Assembly: GCF_020164455.1 (NCBI RefSeq)
Contig: NZ_JAIQWW010000001.1
Location: forward strand, 496,001-560,000
Source: Phyllobacterium chamaecytisi
GTDB taxonomy: Bacteria > Pseudomonadota > Alphaproteobacteria > Rhizobiales > Rhizobiaceae
Direction: 5' to 3'
Length of the DNA stretch: 64,000 nt
Made by a program: the position numbers and the translations under genes. Shown one piece after another: positions 8,604-17,273 of this stretch; position 1 is the first letter of the stretch, and each line of letters begins with the position of its first letter. The notes beneath the pieces are model-generated. The model searched no databases and was not told the DNA's origin. It was given only the letters and a program-made list of their open reading frames with translations.

Positions 8604-9008
8604 ATGTCAGCCAAGAAGATCAACGATCTTTCCGCGTTCGATGGCCTTAACGAGGCACAGGAAAACGGGATCGATATCGAGATCAAGGATCCGTCCGGTC
8701 AGCCAATCGGCATTTCGATCAAGATTGCCGGTCCGGACAGTTCCAAGCAGAAGAAAGCGGTTCAGGCGCTTACCAACGAGCGCCTCGCCGCCGAGGACAT
8801 GGCACCTGTTACCGCACAGGACATCGAGACGAACACGCTCAAGATACTGGCAAGCTCTGTCATATCCTGGACGCCGATCGTTCTCGACGGTGCCGACCTT
8901 CCCTGCTCGGAAGAGAATGCATTGCGGCTCTTCGCCCGTTTCCCGTTCATCCGTGAACAGGTCGAGAAGAAGGCAGGCAAGCGCGCGGGTTTTATGAAGC
9001 GCTCGTAA
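8604..9008 (+). CDS. Tail assembly chaperone, short form (G-like)
   Basis: The 134-residue frame-0 product begins MSAKKINDLSAFDGL and ends FMKRS. Equivalent lambda gpG proteins coat the tape measure during tail assembly and are absent from the virion. Five codons before the stop the frame reads G GGT TTT, a -1 slippery heptamer, which gives the longer form described separately. Position between tail tube and tape measure genes is the conserved one. Confidence 0.85.
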   Translation: MSAKKINDLSAFDGLNEAQENGIDIEIKDPSGQPIGISIKIAGPDSSKQKKAVQALTNERLAAEDMAPVTAQDIETNTLKILASSVISWTPIVLDGADLPCSEENALRLFARFPFIREQVEKKAGKRAGFMKRS

Positions 9009-9328
9009 GGGCGCTCTGTAGGGCTTTACGCGATAACCATAATGATCGGCGGCCAAACATTCCGGCCGCCGCTCAACACGTCTGGAACTGGTTCTGTGTT
9101 CTGGACATGAAGCGTTCCCATAATGGCTACATCTGGTTGCCGATCAGTCATCTCGAAATTGATGCCTGGCAGCGGCTATCCGGGGAAGAGGTCGACCCAT
9201 GGGAGCTTCGCGCAATCAATGCGATGGATATCGAGAAGACGAAACTGCTTAACGCTCCGAAGGACGATAGCAGTGACGTCCTGTCATCACGGCCGGTCAC
9301 GCCAGACCTGTTCGACGCGCTGTTCTAG
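8604..9328 (+). CDS. Tail assembly chaperone, long frameshift form (GT-like)
   Basis: After slipping back one base at 8993 the new frame is open without a stop to 9328. This gives a product of about 241 residues: 130 from frame 0 and 111 from the -1 frame. The extension reads on through HVWNWFCVLDMKRSHNGYIW and then ISHLEIDAWQRLSGEEVDPW, the usual T-domain layout of a Trp-rich helix and PWE motif. An isolated start at ATG 9107 would cut this domain in half, which supports frameshifting over a separate 73-residue gene. Fusion by frameshift is known for lambda G-GT; here it is inferred from sequence. Confidence 0.8.
8987..8993 (+). promoter_or_regulatory. -1 ribosomal frameshift slippery site GGGTTTT
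   Basis: In frame 0 the bases read G GGT TTT, an X XXY YYZ heptamer. Slippage re-pairs the two tRNAs on GGG and TTT and continues at TAT (8993). It lies 15 bases before the frame-0 stop. Confidence 0.75.
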
Positions 9329-9630
9329 CATCCGGTGTTTTCGAGATAGACCTTCTGCCGGTCGGGGATGAACTTGAACGGTTTGAAACCGACATACCCG
9401 CCTTGCGTGTTCTTCGTGTTCACCTGACCGCAAAGAGCACCGTCTGGCTTTTTGACCAGTCGCCGAAACTGAGTTGAAACAGGGTCGGTGAAAGCATCAG
9501 AAACAGCATTCACGGCATGAATGACCAATATCTCGTCAATGCCGGTTGCGGAATCATCCACAACGGTCTGACCCATCGCCGGTAGCGTTGCGACCAGCAG
9601 CGCCAAAGCAGCATACCGAACCTGTTTCAT
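9325..9630 (-). CDS. Small secreted protein, moron inside the tail module
   Basis: This 101-residue protein is encoded against the tail operon, between the chaperone and tape measure genes, and overlaps the chaperone end by four bases. It has a signal peptide (MKQVRYAALALLVATLPAMG, cleavage near 20). The mature part includes DPVSTQFRRL, CGQVNTKNTQGGYVGF and a final Cys, so one disulfide (Cys67-Cys101) is possible. A GGGGG ribosome site precedes the start. Similar small periplasmic proteins occur in phages and proteobacteria without a known role. Orientation and own promoter suggest expression from the prophage. Confidence 0.75.
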   Translation of the reverse strand: MKQVRYAALALLVATLPAMGQTVVDDSATGIDEILVIHAVNAVSDAFTDPVSTQFRRLVKKPDGALCGQVNTKNTQGGYVGFKPFKFIPDRQKVYLENTGC

Positions 9631-9656
9631 GCAAACCCCCGGTGAAAATCGGGCGG

Positions 9657-9685
9657 ACGATAGCTTGCGGCCTTCAAAGGATCAA
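9657..9685 (-). promoter_or_regulatory. Sigma70-type promoter for the secreted moron
   Basis: On the minus strand TTGATC (9685-9680) and TATCGT (9662-9657) are separated by 17 bases, each four of six matches to consensus. The start codon follows about 26 bases downstream of the -10 box. Confidence 0.5.
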
Positions 9686-9688
9686 TAG

Positions 9689-12232
9689 ATGACGATTGCT
9701 AATCTAGGCATTGCCGTTGATAGCGGCCCGGCCGCGCGTGCCGCCGTCGACCTGGACAAGCTTGTCATCAGTTCAGCAAGCGCAGATGCTGCCGTAACCA
9801 AGCTTGGCACGTCCAGCACGGTTGCCTTTGCTAAGGTCGGGACCGGTGCGGGTGCTATCTCTCAGCAGCTCCGGCAGGCTGCCAATGATGCCGAGAGCCT
9901 TGCAGGTCGCATCAACAAGGCTTTGAACGTCAGGACAGACTTCGGCGGCTTGGGCAGGGGTGCTGATATCGCGGCTTACGGCATGGAACTGGACAAGCTG
10001 CGCGGCAAGTTCAATCCGTTGTTCACGACCATTACACAGTACAAAGCGGTGCAGGCTGAAATCCGGCAGGCGCATGCCATTGGTGCGATATCCGTCAACG
10101 AAATGACGGCTGCGCTCGATCGGGAACGTACCGCTGCCCTTGCCAGCATTGCCGCATTGCGAGGCCGCCAAAGCGCTATGGGAACGGCTCGCCCTGGTGG
10201 CACTGGCGCTTTCCAGACAGCCAATATCGGCGCGCAGTTTCAGGACATCGCCGTCACGGCGGCTATGGGGCAGGGTATAGGCACGATTGCGCTTCAGCAG
10301 GGAACGCAGCTCGCAGCCGTCCTGAACACGATGGGCGGTGCGCGTGGCGCGATTACTGGCCTTGCGACTGCTTTCACGTCCATCATCAATCCGGTATCTC
10401 TGCTCACGATCGGCCTCGTAGCCGGCAGTGCCGCACTGATTCAATATTTCATGACGTGGAAGTCCGATGCTCCCACGATGGAAGATGCATTGAAGCGTCA
10501 CGCCGAACTGATCGAGAAGATAGAGGCACAATGGCCCGGTGCGACTGATGCCCTTAAGCGATATAGCGCAGAAAGCGCCGCTGTTCTTGAAGCATCCGCG
10601 CGAACCAACATCGCCACGTTTCAGACGCTGGCTGATGAGGCCAACAAGGCGCTGCTTGATGTATTCGGCAGCGGTGGAACCGGCACACGTCGCGGCCTTC
10701 AGGTCGATGATGAGTTCAAAGCCTTTGCCGCTCCTATCCTTGAGCTTCGCAATCAGATCAAGGCCGGCAATCCCGACTTTGCAGCGTTCCAGCAGCAAAT
10801 TGCCGAGATCGGGCGCTCCGATCCAACCAACTTGCAGAAGACTGCCGACGCTATCCTGAAGGCAGGGACCGAATCCTTTACCGCAGATGGCAAGCTGAAA
10901 GAGGTCAAAGCCACTCTCAGCACCATTGGCGGCACGGCAGCGGCACAGCTTGAAGGATTGTCGCAGTTCACGGCAGCCATGCGCGAACTCTCGGGCATCG
11001 GCTTGCCTGACATTTCTGACCAGCAAAAGGCTCTGGATCAATACACGATCGCATCCAATCGCGCGACGAACCGAGAAGATAAGGACAGCGCGTTCTTGAA
11101 CTATCAGGATGCCTTGGCACGTCTAGATGAGCAGACGCGTCTCAAGAATATTCCGAAGCCAGACGACAAGCCGAACCTTGAGAGCCAGGCGCTTCCCAAG
11201 GACAAAGACGCAGCAAAGGCTGCATCCGAAGCGACCCGCACTGCCAATGCTTACCGGGATCTCATCAAGTCAGTCGATGACCGTATCGGCCAAATGGAGC
11301 TTGAGGCTCAACTGGTCGGAAAAACCGGTGTCGAAGCAGATGCTTACCGGCTGAAGCTGGAGTTGTTGCAGAAGGCCGAAGACAAAGGCCGTCATGCCAG
11401 CCCCGCCCAGGTGGCAGAGATCGAGAGCAAGGTTGCTGCTTATCAGAAGCTTGCCGAGGCCACTGCAAAGGCCACGCTACAGGCTGATCTTCAGTTCGAA
11501 CGCGATCAGATGTTCCGGTCGCAGACCGACCAGACCATTGCGAACACGCTCAAGGGCGCAGGATTGCCCGTTGACTTCGATTCTTACGAAGCCGGTCTGA
11601 TCCGGACCAATGAGCAGTTGAAGGAAGCGCGTGAACTTGCCGGTGACTTCGCCAGCACGTTCATTCAGGGCATTGAGCAGGGAAAATCCGTGTTCGAATC
11701 CTTGGGTGACGCGGCATTGTCAGTCCTCGACAAGATCACTGACAAGCTGCTGAACGAGGTTCTCGACGCCATGTTCCAAGTCGGCGGTGCATCAGGCGGC
11801 AGTGGCGGGGGACTGCTTGGTTCTCTCTTTGGCATGGGCGGTGGATCATCGTTCAAGGTCACGCCTGGCGCAGGATTGTTTGCCAAGGGTGACGCCTTCG
11901 CGGATGGCGTCAGCGGTTTCAGCAACTCGATCGTGAACACGCCGACTTTGTTCAAGTTCGCAAAGGGCGCCGGAATGATGGGAGAAGCCGGTCCTGAAGC
12001 TATCATGCCGCTCAAGCGTGACAGCTCCGGCCGGTTGGGCGTCTCAGCCGGCGGAACGGGTAGCGCCGCGGCTAATTCCAACCAGCCACAAGAGGTGACA
12101 CTTCGCGTCATCACTGAGGAGGGCCCGATGTTCCGGACCACGATCCGAGCCGAGAGCCAGGACGTGTCGGTCCAAGTGGTTCAACAGAACAACGAAGATC
12201 AGAAGAACTTCAAGCAGAACGGCGGGGAATGA
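9689..12232 (+). CDS. Tail tape measure protein
   Basis: The 847-residue protein has a helical N-terminal half with a GIGTIALQQGTQLAAVLNTM segment and a hydrophobic stretch near 220-255 (NPVSLLTIGLVAGSAALIQYF region). A long coiled-coil part follows, and the C-terminal domain carries FKFAKGAGMMGEAGPEAIMP, the lambda-type tape measure motif. A Gly/Ser-rich linker near 705-725 precedes it. The protein sets tail length and is ejected with DNA. AAAGG lies before ATG 9689. By family rule its length fits a tail of roughly 120 nm. Confidence 0.92.
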   Translation: MTIANLGIAVDSGPAARAAVDLDKLVISSASADAAVTKLGTSSTVAFAKVGTGAGAISQQLRQAANDAESLAGRINKALNVRTDFGGLGRGADIAAYGMELDKLRGKFNPLFTTITQYKAVQAEIRQAHAIGAISVNEMTAALDRERTAALASIAALRGRQSAMGTARPGGTGAFQTANIGAQFQDIAVTAAMGQGIGTIALQQGTQLAAVLNTMGGARGAITGLATAFTSIINPVSLLTIGLVAGSAALIQYFMTWKSDAPTMEDALKRHAELIEKIEAQWPGATDALKRYSAESAAVLEASARTNIATFQTLADEANKALLDVFGSGGTGTRRGLQVDDEFKAFAAPILELRNQIKAGNPDFAAFQQQIAEIGRSDPTNLQKTADAILKAGTESFTADGKLKEVKATLSTIGGTAAAQLEGLSQFTAAMRELSGIGLPDISDQQKALDQYTIASNRATNREDKDSAFLNYQDALARLDEQTRLKNIPKPDDKPNLESQALPKDKDAAKAASEATRTANAYRDLIKSVDDRIGQMELEAQLVGKTGVEADAYRLKLELLQKAEDKGRHASPAQVAEIESKVAAYQKLAEATAKATLQADLQFERDQMFRSQTDQTIANTLKGAGLPVDFDSYEAGLIRTNEQLKEARELAGDFASTFIQGIEQGKSVFESLGDAALSVLDKITDKLLNEVLDAMFQVGGASGGSGGGLLGSLFGMGGGSSFKVTPGAGLFAKGDAFADGVSGFSNSIVNTPTLFKFAKGAGMMGEAGPEAIMPLKRDSSGRLGVSAGGTGSAAANSNQPQEVTLRVITEEGPMFRTTIRAESQDVSVQVVQQNNEDQKNFKQNGGE

Positions 12233-12885
12233 TGGTCACAGTTGTCCCACTTCCCGCCGTTGGCTTCACACAGTGCGATTTCGATCCTATCCGGCCTCGC
12301 GACACCAATCGCATGGAAAGCCGCCGTACGGAGGCGCAAAGCTTCGGTACGCCCTATTGGGTGGCGAAGTACACCGCAGCCCGAATGAGCTATGTGGAGT
12401 TTGGTCTACTCGACGCCTTCATGATGTCGGCCGGAGATGATGGCGAGGTGTTTACCGCTTATGACGTGTTCCGTCCGCGTCCGGTCTTGATGGATACAGG
12501 CGCTCCGCTGTCCGGCACAAAGGCAGCCGGCGGCGCGTTCAACGGTGATGGCGGGCTGCAGTCGATAACGGATGCACTGACAATCGTCGTCAACGGTTTA
12601 CCAGCCGGGTTTCAGCTATCGCCGGGTGACTATGTCGAGATCCGCAAGTCTGCTTCGATCCGTTCGCTGCACCGCATCAAAACGGCGGCAACGGCTAACT
12701 CAAGCGGCATTGTAACTCTGTCCATCAAGTTTGCCCTCGACCTGCAGAACTTCACGCTGCCTTGTACAGTCCATTTCGAAAAGCCGTCGTGTCTAATGCA
12801 GATCGATCCCGGCAGTTGGTCAGGTCCGAAGTCATGGGCGAACCGGTCGCCAAGCTTTTCGGCAACTGAGGTGTTCTTCTCATGA
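12229..12885 (+). CDS. Distal tail / minor tail protein
   Basis: A 218-residue protein starting in an ATGA overlap with the tape measure. It is beta-rich, with conserved-looking QSFGTPYWVAKYTAARMS and GSWSGPKSWANRSPSFSATE near the end. Position directly after the tape measure fits a distal tail (Dit) or lambda-M-like hub protein. The specific family is not certain. Confidence 0.65.
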   Translation: MMVTVVPLPAVGFTQCDFDPIRPRDTNRMESRRTEAQSFGTPYWVAKYTAARMSYVEFGLLDAFMMSAGDDGEVFTAYDVFRPRPVLMDTGAPLSGTKAAGGAFNGDGGLQSITDALTIVVNGLPAGFQLSPGDYVEIRKSASIRSLHRIKTAATANSSGIVTLSIKFALDLQNFTLPCTVHFEKPSCLMQIDPGSWSGPKSWANRSPSFSATEVFFS

Positions 12886-13478
12886 GTGTGGTTCTTGATC
12901 CGGCCGTTGACGCTGCGGTTGAATCCGGTCAAATCCGGCGGCTCGATCTTATCCGCTTCGATCTTCCTGGTAAGACTGTCGGCTATCATCGGGGAGGGCG
13001 ACCGTTTACCTACAACGGTCTGGTGTATCTGCCGAACCGGTTTCTGTCTGGTGGCCAGATGAGCAGCGCGCTTGGCATCGCTGTAACGACACGAACGATC
13101 ACGTTTTCCAATGTTCCGACCACTGATGTTGATGATGCTATCGCGAAGATCGAGGAATATGACTATCCCAACTCTCCCGTCATTATTGCCCATCTCTGCG
13201 GTGATCCGGCGACTGACCAGGTGTTGGGCGTTCTCGCGTCCAGCATCTATGAAATCGACAAGGTGAGCTATAACAAGGGTGCGATCACTGAAGGTGGCGA
13301 GCGTTCATTGACACTCTCGATAGACCTGCAACCGCCGGGCCGGTCTGCTCGGGGTTCGACACAGGTCAAACGCTCCCAGGAAGAACAGCAGTTTGATAAT
13401 CTCCTGACCGATACCTGTCTTGAATTTGCGTCGGTTGTTGGAAGTCAGCCCATCGAATGGGGCCAACGGACGGGTTGA
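12882..13478 (+). CDS. DUF2163-like tail-tip protein
   Basis: The 198-residue protein overlaps its predecessor by four bases. It shows ESGQIRRLDLIRFDL, then a strand-rich middle and SPVIIAHLCGDPATD, with a Cys and Gln/Arg-rich end (VKRSQEEQQFDNLLTDTC). This resembles phage DUF2163/lambda-L-type proteins encoded between the distal tail protein and the NlpC-like peptidase. Some lambda-L proteins bind an Fe-S cluster; only two Cys are visible here, so that is not supported. Confidence 0.65.
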   Translation: MSVVLDPAVDAAVESGQIRRLDLIRFDLPGKTVGYHRGGRPFTYNGLVYLPNRFLSGGQMSSALGIAVTTRTITFSNVPTTDVDDAIAKIEEYDYPNSPVIIAHLCGDPATDQVLGVLASSIYEIDKVSYNKGAITEGGERSLTLSIDLQPPGRSARGSTQVKRSQEEQQFDNLLTDTCLEFASVVGSQPIEWGQRTG

Positions 13479-13480
13479 CC

Positions 13481-13876
13481 ATGACACGATTTCAGATTGT
13501 TGAGGCTACGCTCACCGCGGAGCTTGCAAAGCCATATGAGTATGGCATCGCCGATTGCTTCTTTCTCGGTATCGCCATGATTGATGCTCTGTCCTGTTCC
13601 GATCTGCGGAAGAAGTATTCCAAGGATTATCGCACGATCCTCGGCGCACAGAAGGCGCTACGCAAGCGCGGGCATAAATCGCTCGTCACGTTCTTCGAAA
13701 CGATTGCAGAGCCTTGTGCGCCCGCGCAGGCCCGTCTCGGCGATATCGTCATTCTTCAGCTTGGCCCGCATGAGCATGTCGGCATCTGTCTCGGTACCCG
13801 GTTCGTCACCAAGACTGACGCCGGCAAGTCCTATCACCCGTTAAGCGACTGCATCGCAGCGTTCCGCGCAGGATAA
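13481..13876 (+). CDS. NlpC/P60-like tail protein (DUF6950)
   Basis: ATG 13481 is preferred; it follows the previous stop by two bases. The 131-residue protein has YGIADCFFLGIAM with the presumed catalytic Cys and LGPHEHVGICLG with the presumed His. That is the order of a reduced NlpC/P60 cysteine peptidase, as in DUF6950 tail proteins. Lambda-K-type relatives sit just before the host-specificity protein, as here. It may cut peptidoglycan during entry or process the tip. Confidence 0.75.
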   Translation: MTRFQIVEATLTAELAKPYEYGIADCFFLGIAMIDALSCSDLRKKYSKDYRTILGAQKALRKRGHKSLVTFFETIAEPCAPAQARLGDIVILQLGPHEHVGICLGTRFVTKTDAGKSYHPLSDCIAAFRAG

Positions 13877-13882
13877 TCATTC

Positions 13883-16468
13883 ATGCCCATTTTCACGGCC
13901 ATCGGCACTGCGATTGCGGGCGCGCTCTTCGCTGGCTCTACGATTGCGGCTTCGCTCATCTCTGCGGGTCTCGCATTCGGCGCGCGACTAGCTGTCAGCT
14001 ACCTTAATCGCCCCAAGAAGCGCAAATATTCAGCCGTTCAGGGTGAGGTGCAGTACGGCGCCGATATTCCCGTCGGCGCGATGTTCGGCACCGGTATGAC
14101 CAAGGGCCATCGGGCTTTCTATGGCAAATGGGGCAAGGGCAACAAGTTCAATGCCGATGTTTTCCTGCTTGCGAACGGCTGGTGTGATGGCCTTGAAGCA
14201 CTGTTTTTCTATGGCGAGCAGCAGACACTTGTTCCGGTCGCAACAATCGGCGGTGAAGCTGCCCGGTTTGAAACAACAGGGTTCGGCAACAATCTCACGA
14301 TCCGATTTTATGATGGACGTCCGGGGCAGACTGTCGACGCCAAGCTCGTCGCCGATACCGCCGGTTCCGGCCGGACATGGAAGTCAACGAGCCGTTGCGC
14401 CGGGATTTGCTACGTCATTGTCGAGCGTGAGTATGATTCACGTTTTGCAAAGGGCACGCCTGAGTTCAGTTTCGTGCTGCGCGGCCTTCGTCTTTATGAT
14501 CCTCGCAAGGACAGCACGATAGCCGGTGGCTCGGGCGCTCATCGCCTGGACAACCCTGCAACCTGGGAATACAGCGGTAACCCTGCATTGCAGCGGCTGA
14601 ATTATCAGATCGGCCTTAAAGGCTTGATTTCCGGACGGACCTTAATCGGTGAAGGCAAGTCGATCGGTCAACTCGATCTATCTTCCTACTTCGCTGCCAT
14701 GAATGTCTGCGATACCATCAAGAACGGCAAGCCGACATACCAGAGTGCAATGTATGTTGAGAGTGAGGATGATCACACCGAGATCCTCAAAGAGTTCGAT
14801 GATGCGATGGCAGGCTATGGCCTAAACCGTCGTGGCCTGTCCGGTGTCATTCCCGGCGCTCCGCAAATACCCGTTCTTGAAATTACCTCTGCGGACATCC
14901 CCGTTGACCGCGCCCAAGATGTGAGCCTGCGCAAATCCGCCTTCGACATGTACAATATGATGTCGGGGCAATTCACCTCTATCGAGAGCCAATGGGGCGC
15001 CGAAAGTCTCAAGCCCATCATTGTCAATCAGGACATTGAGGATGACGGCCGCCGCCGGCAGACTTCGAACGATTTCCTGCAGGTGTCAGACCCGGACATC
15101 GCGCAGTACCTACTGAACATCCGCTATCGGCAAAACCGCAAGGGCGGTCAGGCGACCGTTCCTGTTAGTCGTCGTGTCGGGCTTAAGGTTCAGGAGGGAG
15201 AGTGGGTAAGCTTTCAGGGCAAGACATGGCTGGTCACCGAATGGCGTTGTGATGAGCAGTTCCGGTTTACGCTGGTTCTCTCGGAAACAGGAGCAGATAT
15301 CTATTCGGATGGCGATATCGAGCCAGGTCCGGTCATTGTTCCGCCGTCGCCGCCGATCAACCCATCCATCCTTTCCACGATTCAGGATTTTAAGGTTGAG
15401 GTCGGATTAATAACCGGGTCCGCCGGGTTTGAAAGGCCCGCCCTTCGCTTCGACTGGCTTGCGCCGGATGATCCAACCATCACGGAAGTTCGGGTATTCT
15501 ATCGCAAGGCTGGAACATTCGAGGAGTTTGAGGACAAGTCATCACAGCCAGAGGCTGCCCTTCACGGATCGACTGAGCCGGGCAGGGCTGGATTCATCAC
15601 TGGTAAGAATGTCCAATCCGGCGCGTTTTACGAAGCGCGGGCAACGATCACAACCGTTCCGGACAGGTTCAAGACGTTCACGCCTTGGCTGACGACGCTC
15701 AATGAGACCGGCTTTGAAACGATCTACAACCCCGGCATCGTCGATGAAATTAACCAAGCCATCGGCGACCACCTCGAATGGGGCGGCGGCACAACGAGAT
15801 GGTTGACTGAGCAAATCGAACGGATCAACGCGCTTGTCGCGGCTACGGGCTCTCAGTCGTCTCAAGACAAAGTTGAGCTAAAAGCTGTTGTCGGCAACGT
15901 CTCTGCACGTTTCTCAAGAGAGATCACGGTCGTTGCAAACGCCACTGAAGCCGCCGTTATTCGTGTAGAGACGCTCGAAGCCACGGTTAACAACCCGGTC
16001 ACAGGTGTTATTGCTACCGCCACTGCTGTTGATAGTTTGTCGACCACGGTCAGCACGCTGAACGGTGTCGTCACAGCGCAAGCCACAGCGATAACAAACC
16101 TGACCTCATCGGTCGGGGCCGTCTCTGCCAACGGACTGTTCCGCGTTGAAACTGTTGCCACTGAGGCAGGCGCTTTGTCCACGATCGGTCTTTCAGCTTC
16201 GACCACTTCCGGATCCGGCACCAACACGGCGGCGCTCTTTTTGAGTTCACAGTCTGGCGGACTGTCTTCGGTAACCATCATCGCTGACCGGCTCGTTATC
16301 TCAAACCCTGGTGAGACGGCGCAGTTCCCGTTCATCTTCCAATCGGGAATTCTCACCATGAACGCTACTCGCGTTAACACGATCACAGCAGGAATGCTGC
16401 GATCTACGGATAGCAAGATGCAGGTCGATCTAAGCAACCGGCGCATTCTGGTTGCGGATAACACCTAA
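13883..16468 (+). CDS. Tail-tip host-specificity protein (J-like)
   Basis: The 861-residue protein has a hydrophobic Gly/Ala-rich N-terminus (about 5-45), then a conserved hub part with GADIPVGAMFGTGMTKGHRAFY and ADVFLLANGWCDGLE. A fibronectin-like segment lies near 480-620, and the C-terminal third is rich in Thr, Val and Ala with a predicted coiled coil (TAVDSLSTTVSTLNGVVTAQ). The layout matches large siphovirus tip attachment proteins. The variable C-terminus probably contacts the receptor or carries the next small proteins. Confidence 0.85.
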   Translation: MPIFTAIGTAIAGALFAGSTIAASLISAGLAFGARLAVSYLNRPKKRKYSAVQGEVQYGADIPVGAMFGTGMTKGHRAFYGKWGKGNKFNADVFLLANGWCDGLEALFFYGEQQTLVPVATIGGEAARFETTGFGNNLTIRFYDGRPGQTVDAKLVADTAGSGRTWKSTSRCAGICYVIVEREYDSRFAKGTPEFSFVLRGLRLYDPRKDSTIAGGSGAHRLDNPATWEYSGNPALQRLNYQIGLKGLISGRTLIGEGKSIGQLDLSSYFAAMNVCDTIKNGKPTYQSAMYVESEDDHTEILKEFDDAMAGYGLNRRGLSGVIPGAPQIPVLEITSADIPVDRAQDVSLRKSAFDMYNMMSGQFTSIESQWGAESLKPIIVNQDIEDDGRRRQTSNDFLQVSDPDIAQYLLNIRYRQNRKGGQATVPVSRRVGLKVQEGEWVSFQGKTWLVTEWRCDEQFRFTLVLSETGADIYSDGDIEPGPVIVPPSPPINPSILSTIQDFKVEVGLITGSAGFERPALRFDWLAPDDPTITEVRVFYRKAGTFEEFEDKSSQPEAALHGSTEPGRAGFITGKNVQSGAFYEARATITTVPDRFKTFTPWLTTLNETGFETIYNPGIVDEINQAIGDHLEWGGGTTRWLTEQIERINALVAATGSQSSQDKVELKAVVGNVSARFSREITVVANATEAAVIRVETLEATVNNPVTGVIATATAVDSLSTTVSTLNGVVTAQATAITNLTSSVGAVSANGLFRVETVATEAGALSTIGLSASTTSGSGTNTAALFLSSQSGGLSSVTIIADRLVISNPGETAQFPFIFQSGILTMNATRVNTITAGMLRSTDSKMQVDLSNRRILVADNT

Positions 16469-16864
16469 ATGGCAAACAGAACGCTCATTGGCGACTTTGG
16501 CAGCGGTGACTATCGACTTCGGGTGTCAAAACCTGGCTTCGATGTCACCGCCGCGCTAGACCGAGAACGGCTGGCATTTGACAGCAGTTGGCCGGATGCA
16601 GCTGTTGTCTACAAGACGGGGATTATAAACGTCACCTCCTCGCCTGTAACCGTACCCTTCGGAGAGACATTGCCGACTGTCCCGTTTTGCGTGGTTTTCC
16701 GTGTCATAGACGCCAACAATTACATGATGGGGCAGACATTCAATCAAGGCCCTAACAGCTTCAATTGGATGGCGGAATGCACCACGACTTACCTGCGCTT
16801 CTTTGAGTTTCACGGTGGGGGTGGATACTTAGGTGGGTATGTCATTCTTCGGGGGCCGCTATAA
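16469..16864 (+). CDS. Small tail-tip protein, tandem paralogue 1
   Basis: First of three adjacent genes that share an N-terminal pattern, here MANRTLIGDFGSGDYRLRVS then KPGFDV. The 131-residue product is beta-rich, with a Gly-rich segment (HGGGGYLGGYV) near the end. It starts directly after the J-like gene stop (TAAATG). The common front part with divergent ends suggests a virion-anchor module and a variable surface part. Function unknown. Confidence 0.7.
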   Translation: MANRTLIGDFGSGDYRLRVSKPGFDVTAALDRERLAFDSSWPDAAVVYKTGIINVTSSPVTVPFGETLPTVPFCVVFRVIDANNYMMGQTFNQGPNSFNWMAECTTTYLRFFEFHGGGGYLGGYVILRGPL

Positions 16865-17266
16865 ATGGTCAATCGAATCCTTATCGGTAATCACCCAACC
16901 CACGGTTTGGGTGGCTTTGTTTCAGTGCCAGGCGTTGATGTACTCAGCGCCAACAAGTTTCAGATGATGTGGTCGTCGCAGCAGGAGCAATTGCAGATCG
17001 TTTCGTCTGGATCGTTTTTGGTGACTGCAGGCGGCCCAGGAACCGATGACGGTGGCGCGTTCGTCCCGATCAGTTGGACGCCTTTGGGTTTCACGCCGAT
17101 GATACTCTTGGGATGCGATCAATTCGAACTCTATCTGAATTATACGTCCGCGAATTCAGCACAGGTCAGAAGCTGTTCGTACAACGAATCGAGGTTCCCT
17201 GTGAACTACCCGACCGGCAATACAACCGGATATTACATGGTGACGAGAACGCCAAAGCCGTTTTGA
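16865..17266 (+). CDS. Small tail-tip protein, tandem paralogue 2
   Basis: The 133-residue product begins MVNRILIGNHP and has FVSVPGVDVLSANKFQMMW, parallel to the paralogues on both sides. The later sequence differs strongly from them (FELYLNYTSANSAQVRS). The start follows the previous stop at once. Probably a virion surface protein; no enzyme motif is seen. Confidence 0.7.
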   Translation: MVNRILIGNHPTHGLGGFVSVPGVDVLSANKFQMMWSSQQEQLQIVSSGSFLVTAGGPGTDDGGAFVPISWTPLGFTPMILLGCDQFELYLNYTSANSAQVRSCSYNESRFPVNYPTGNTTGYYMVTRTPKPF

Positions 17267-17273
17267 GGACTTC

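Noticed and set aside
9107-9328. Stand-alone 73-residue gene after the chaperone
   Set aside because: The conserved domain begins upstream of this ATG in the same frame and joins to the chaperone by the slippery site.
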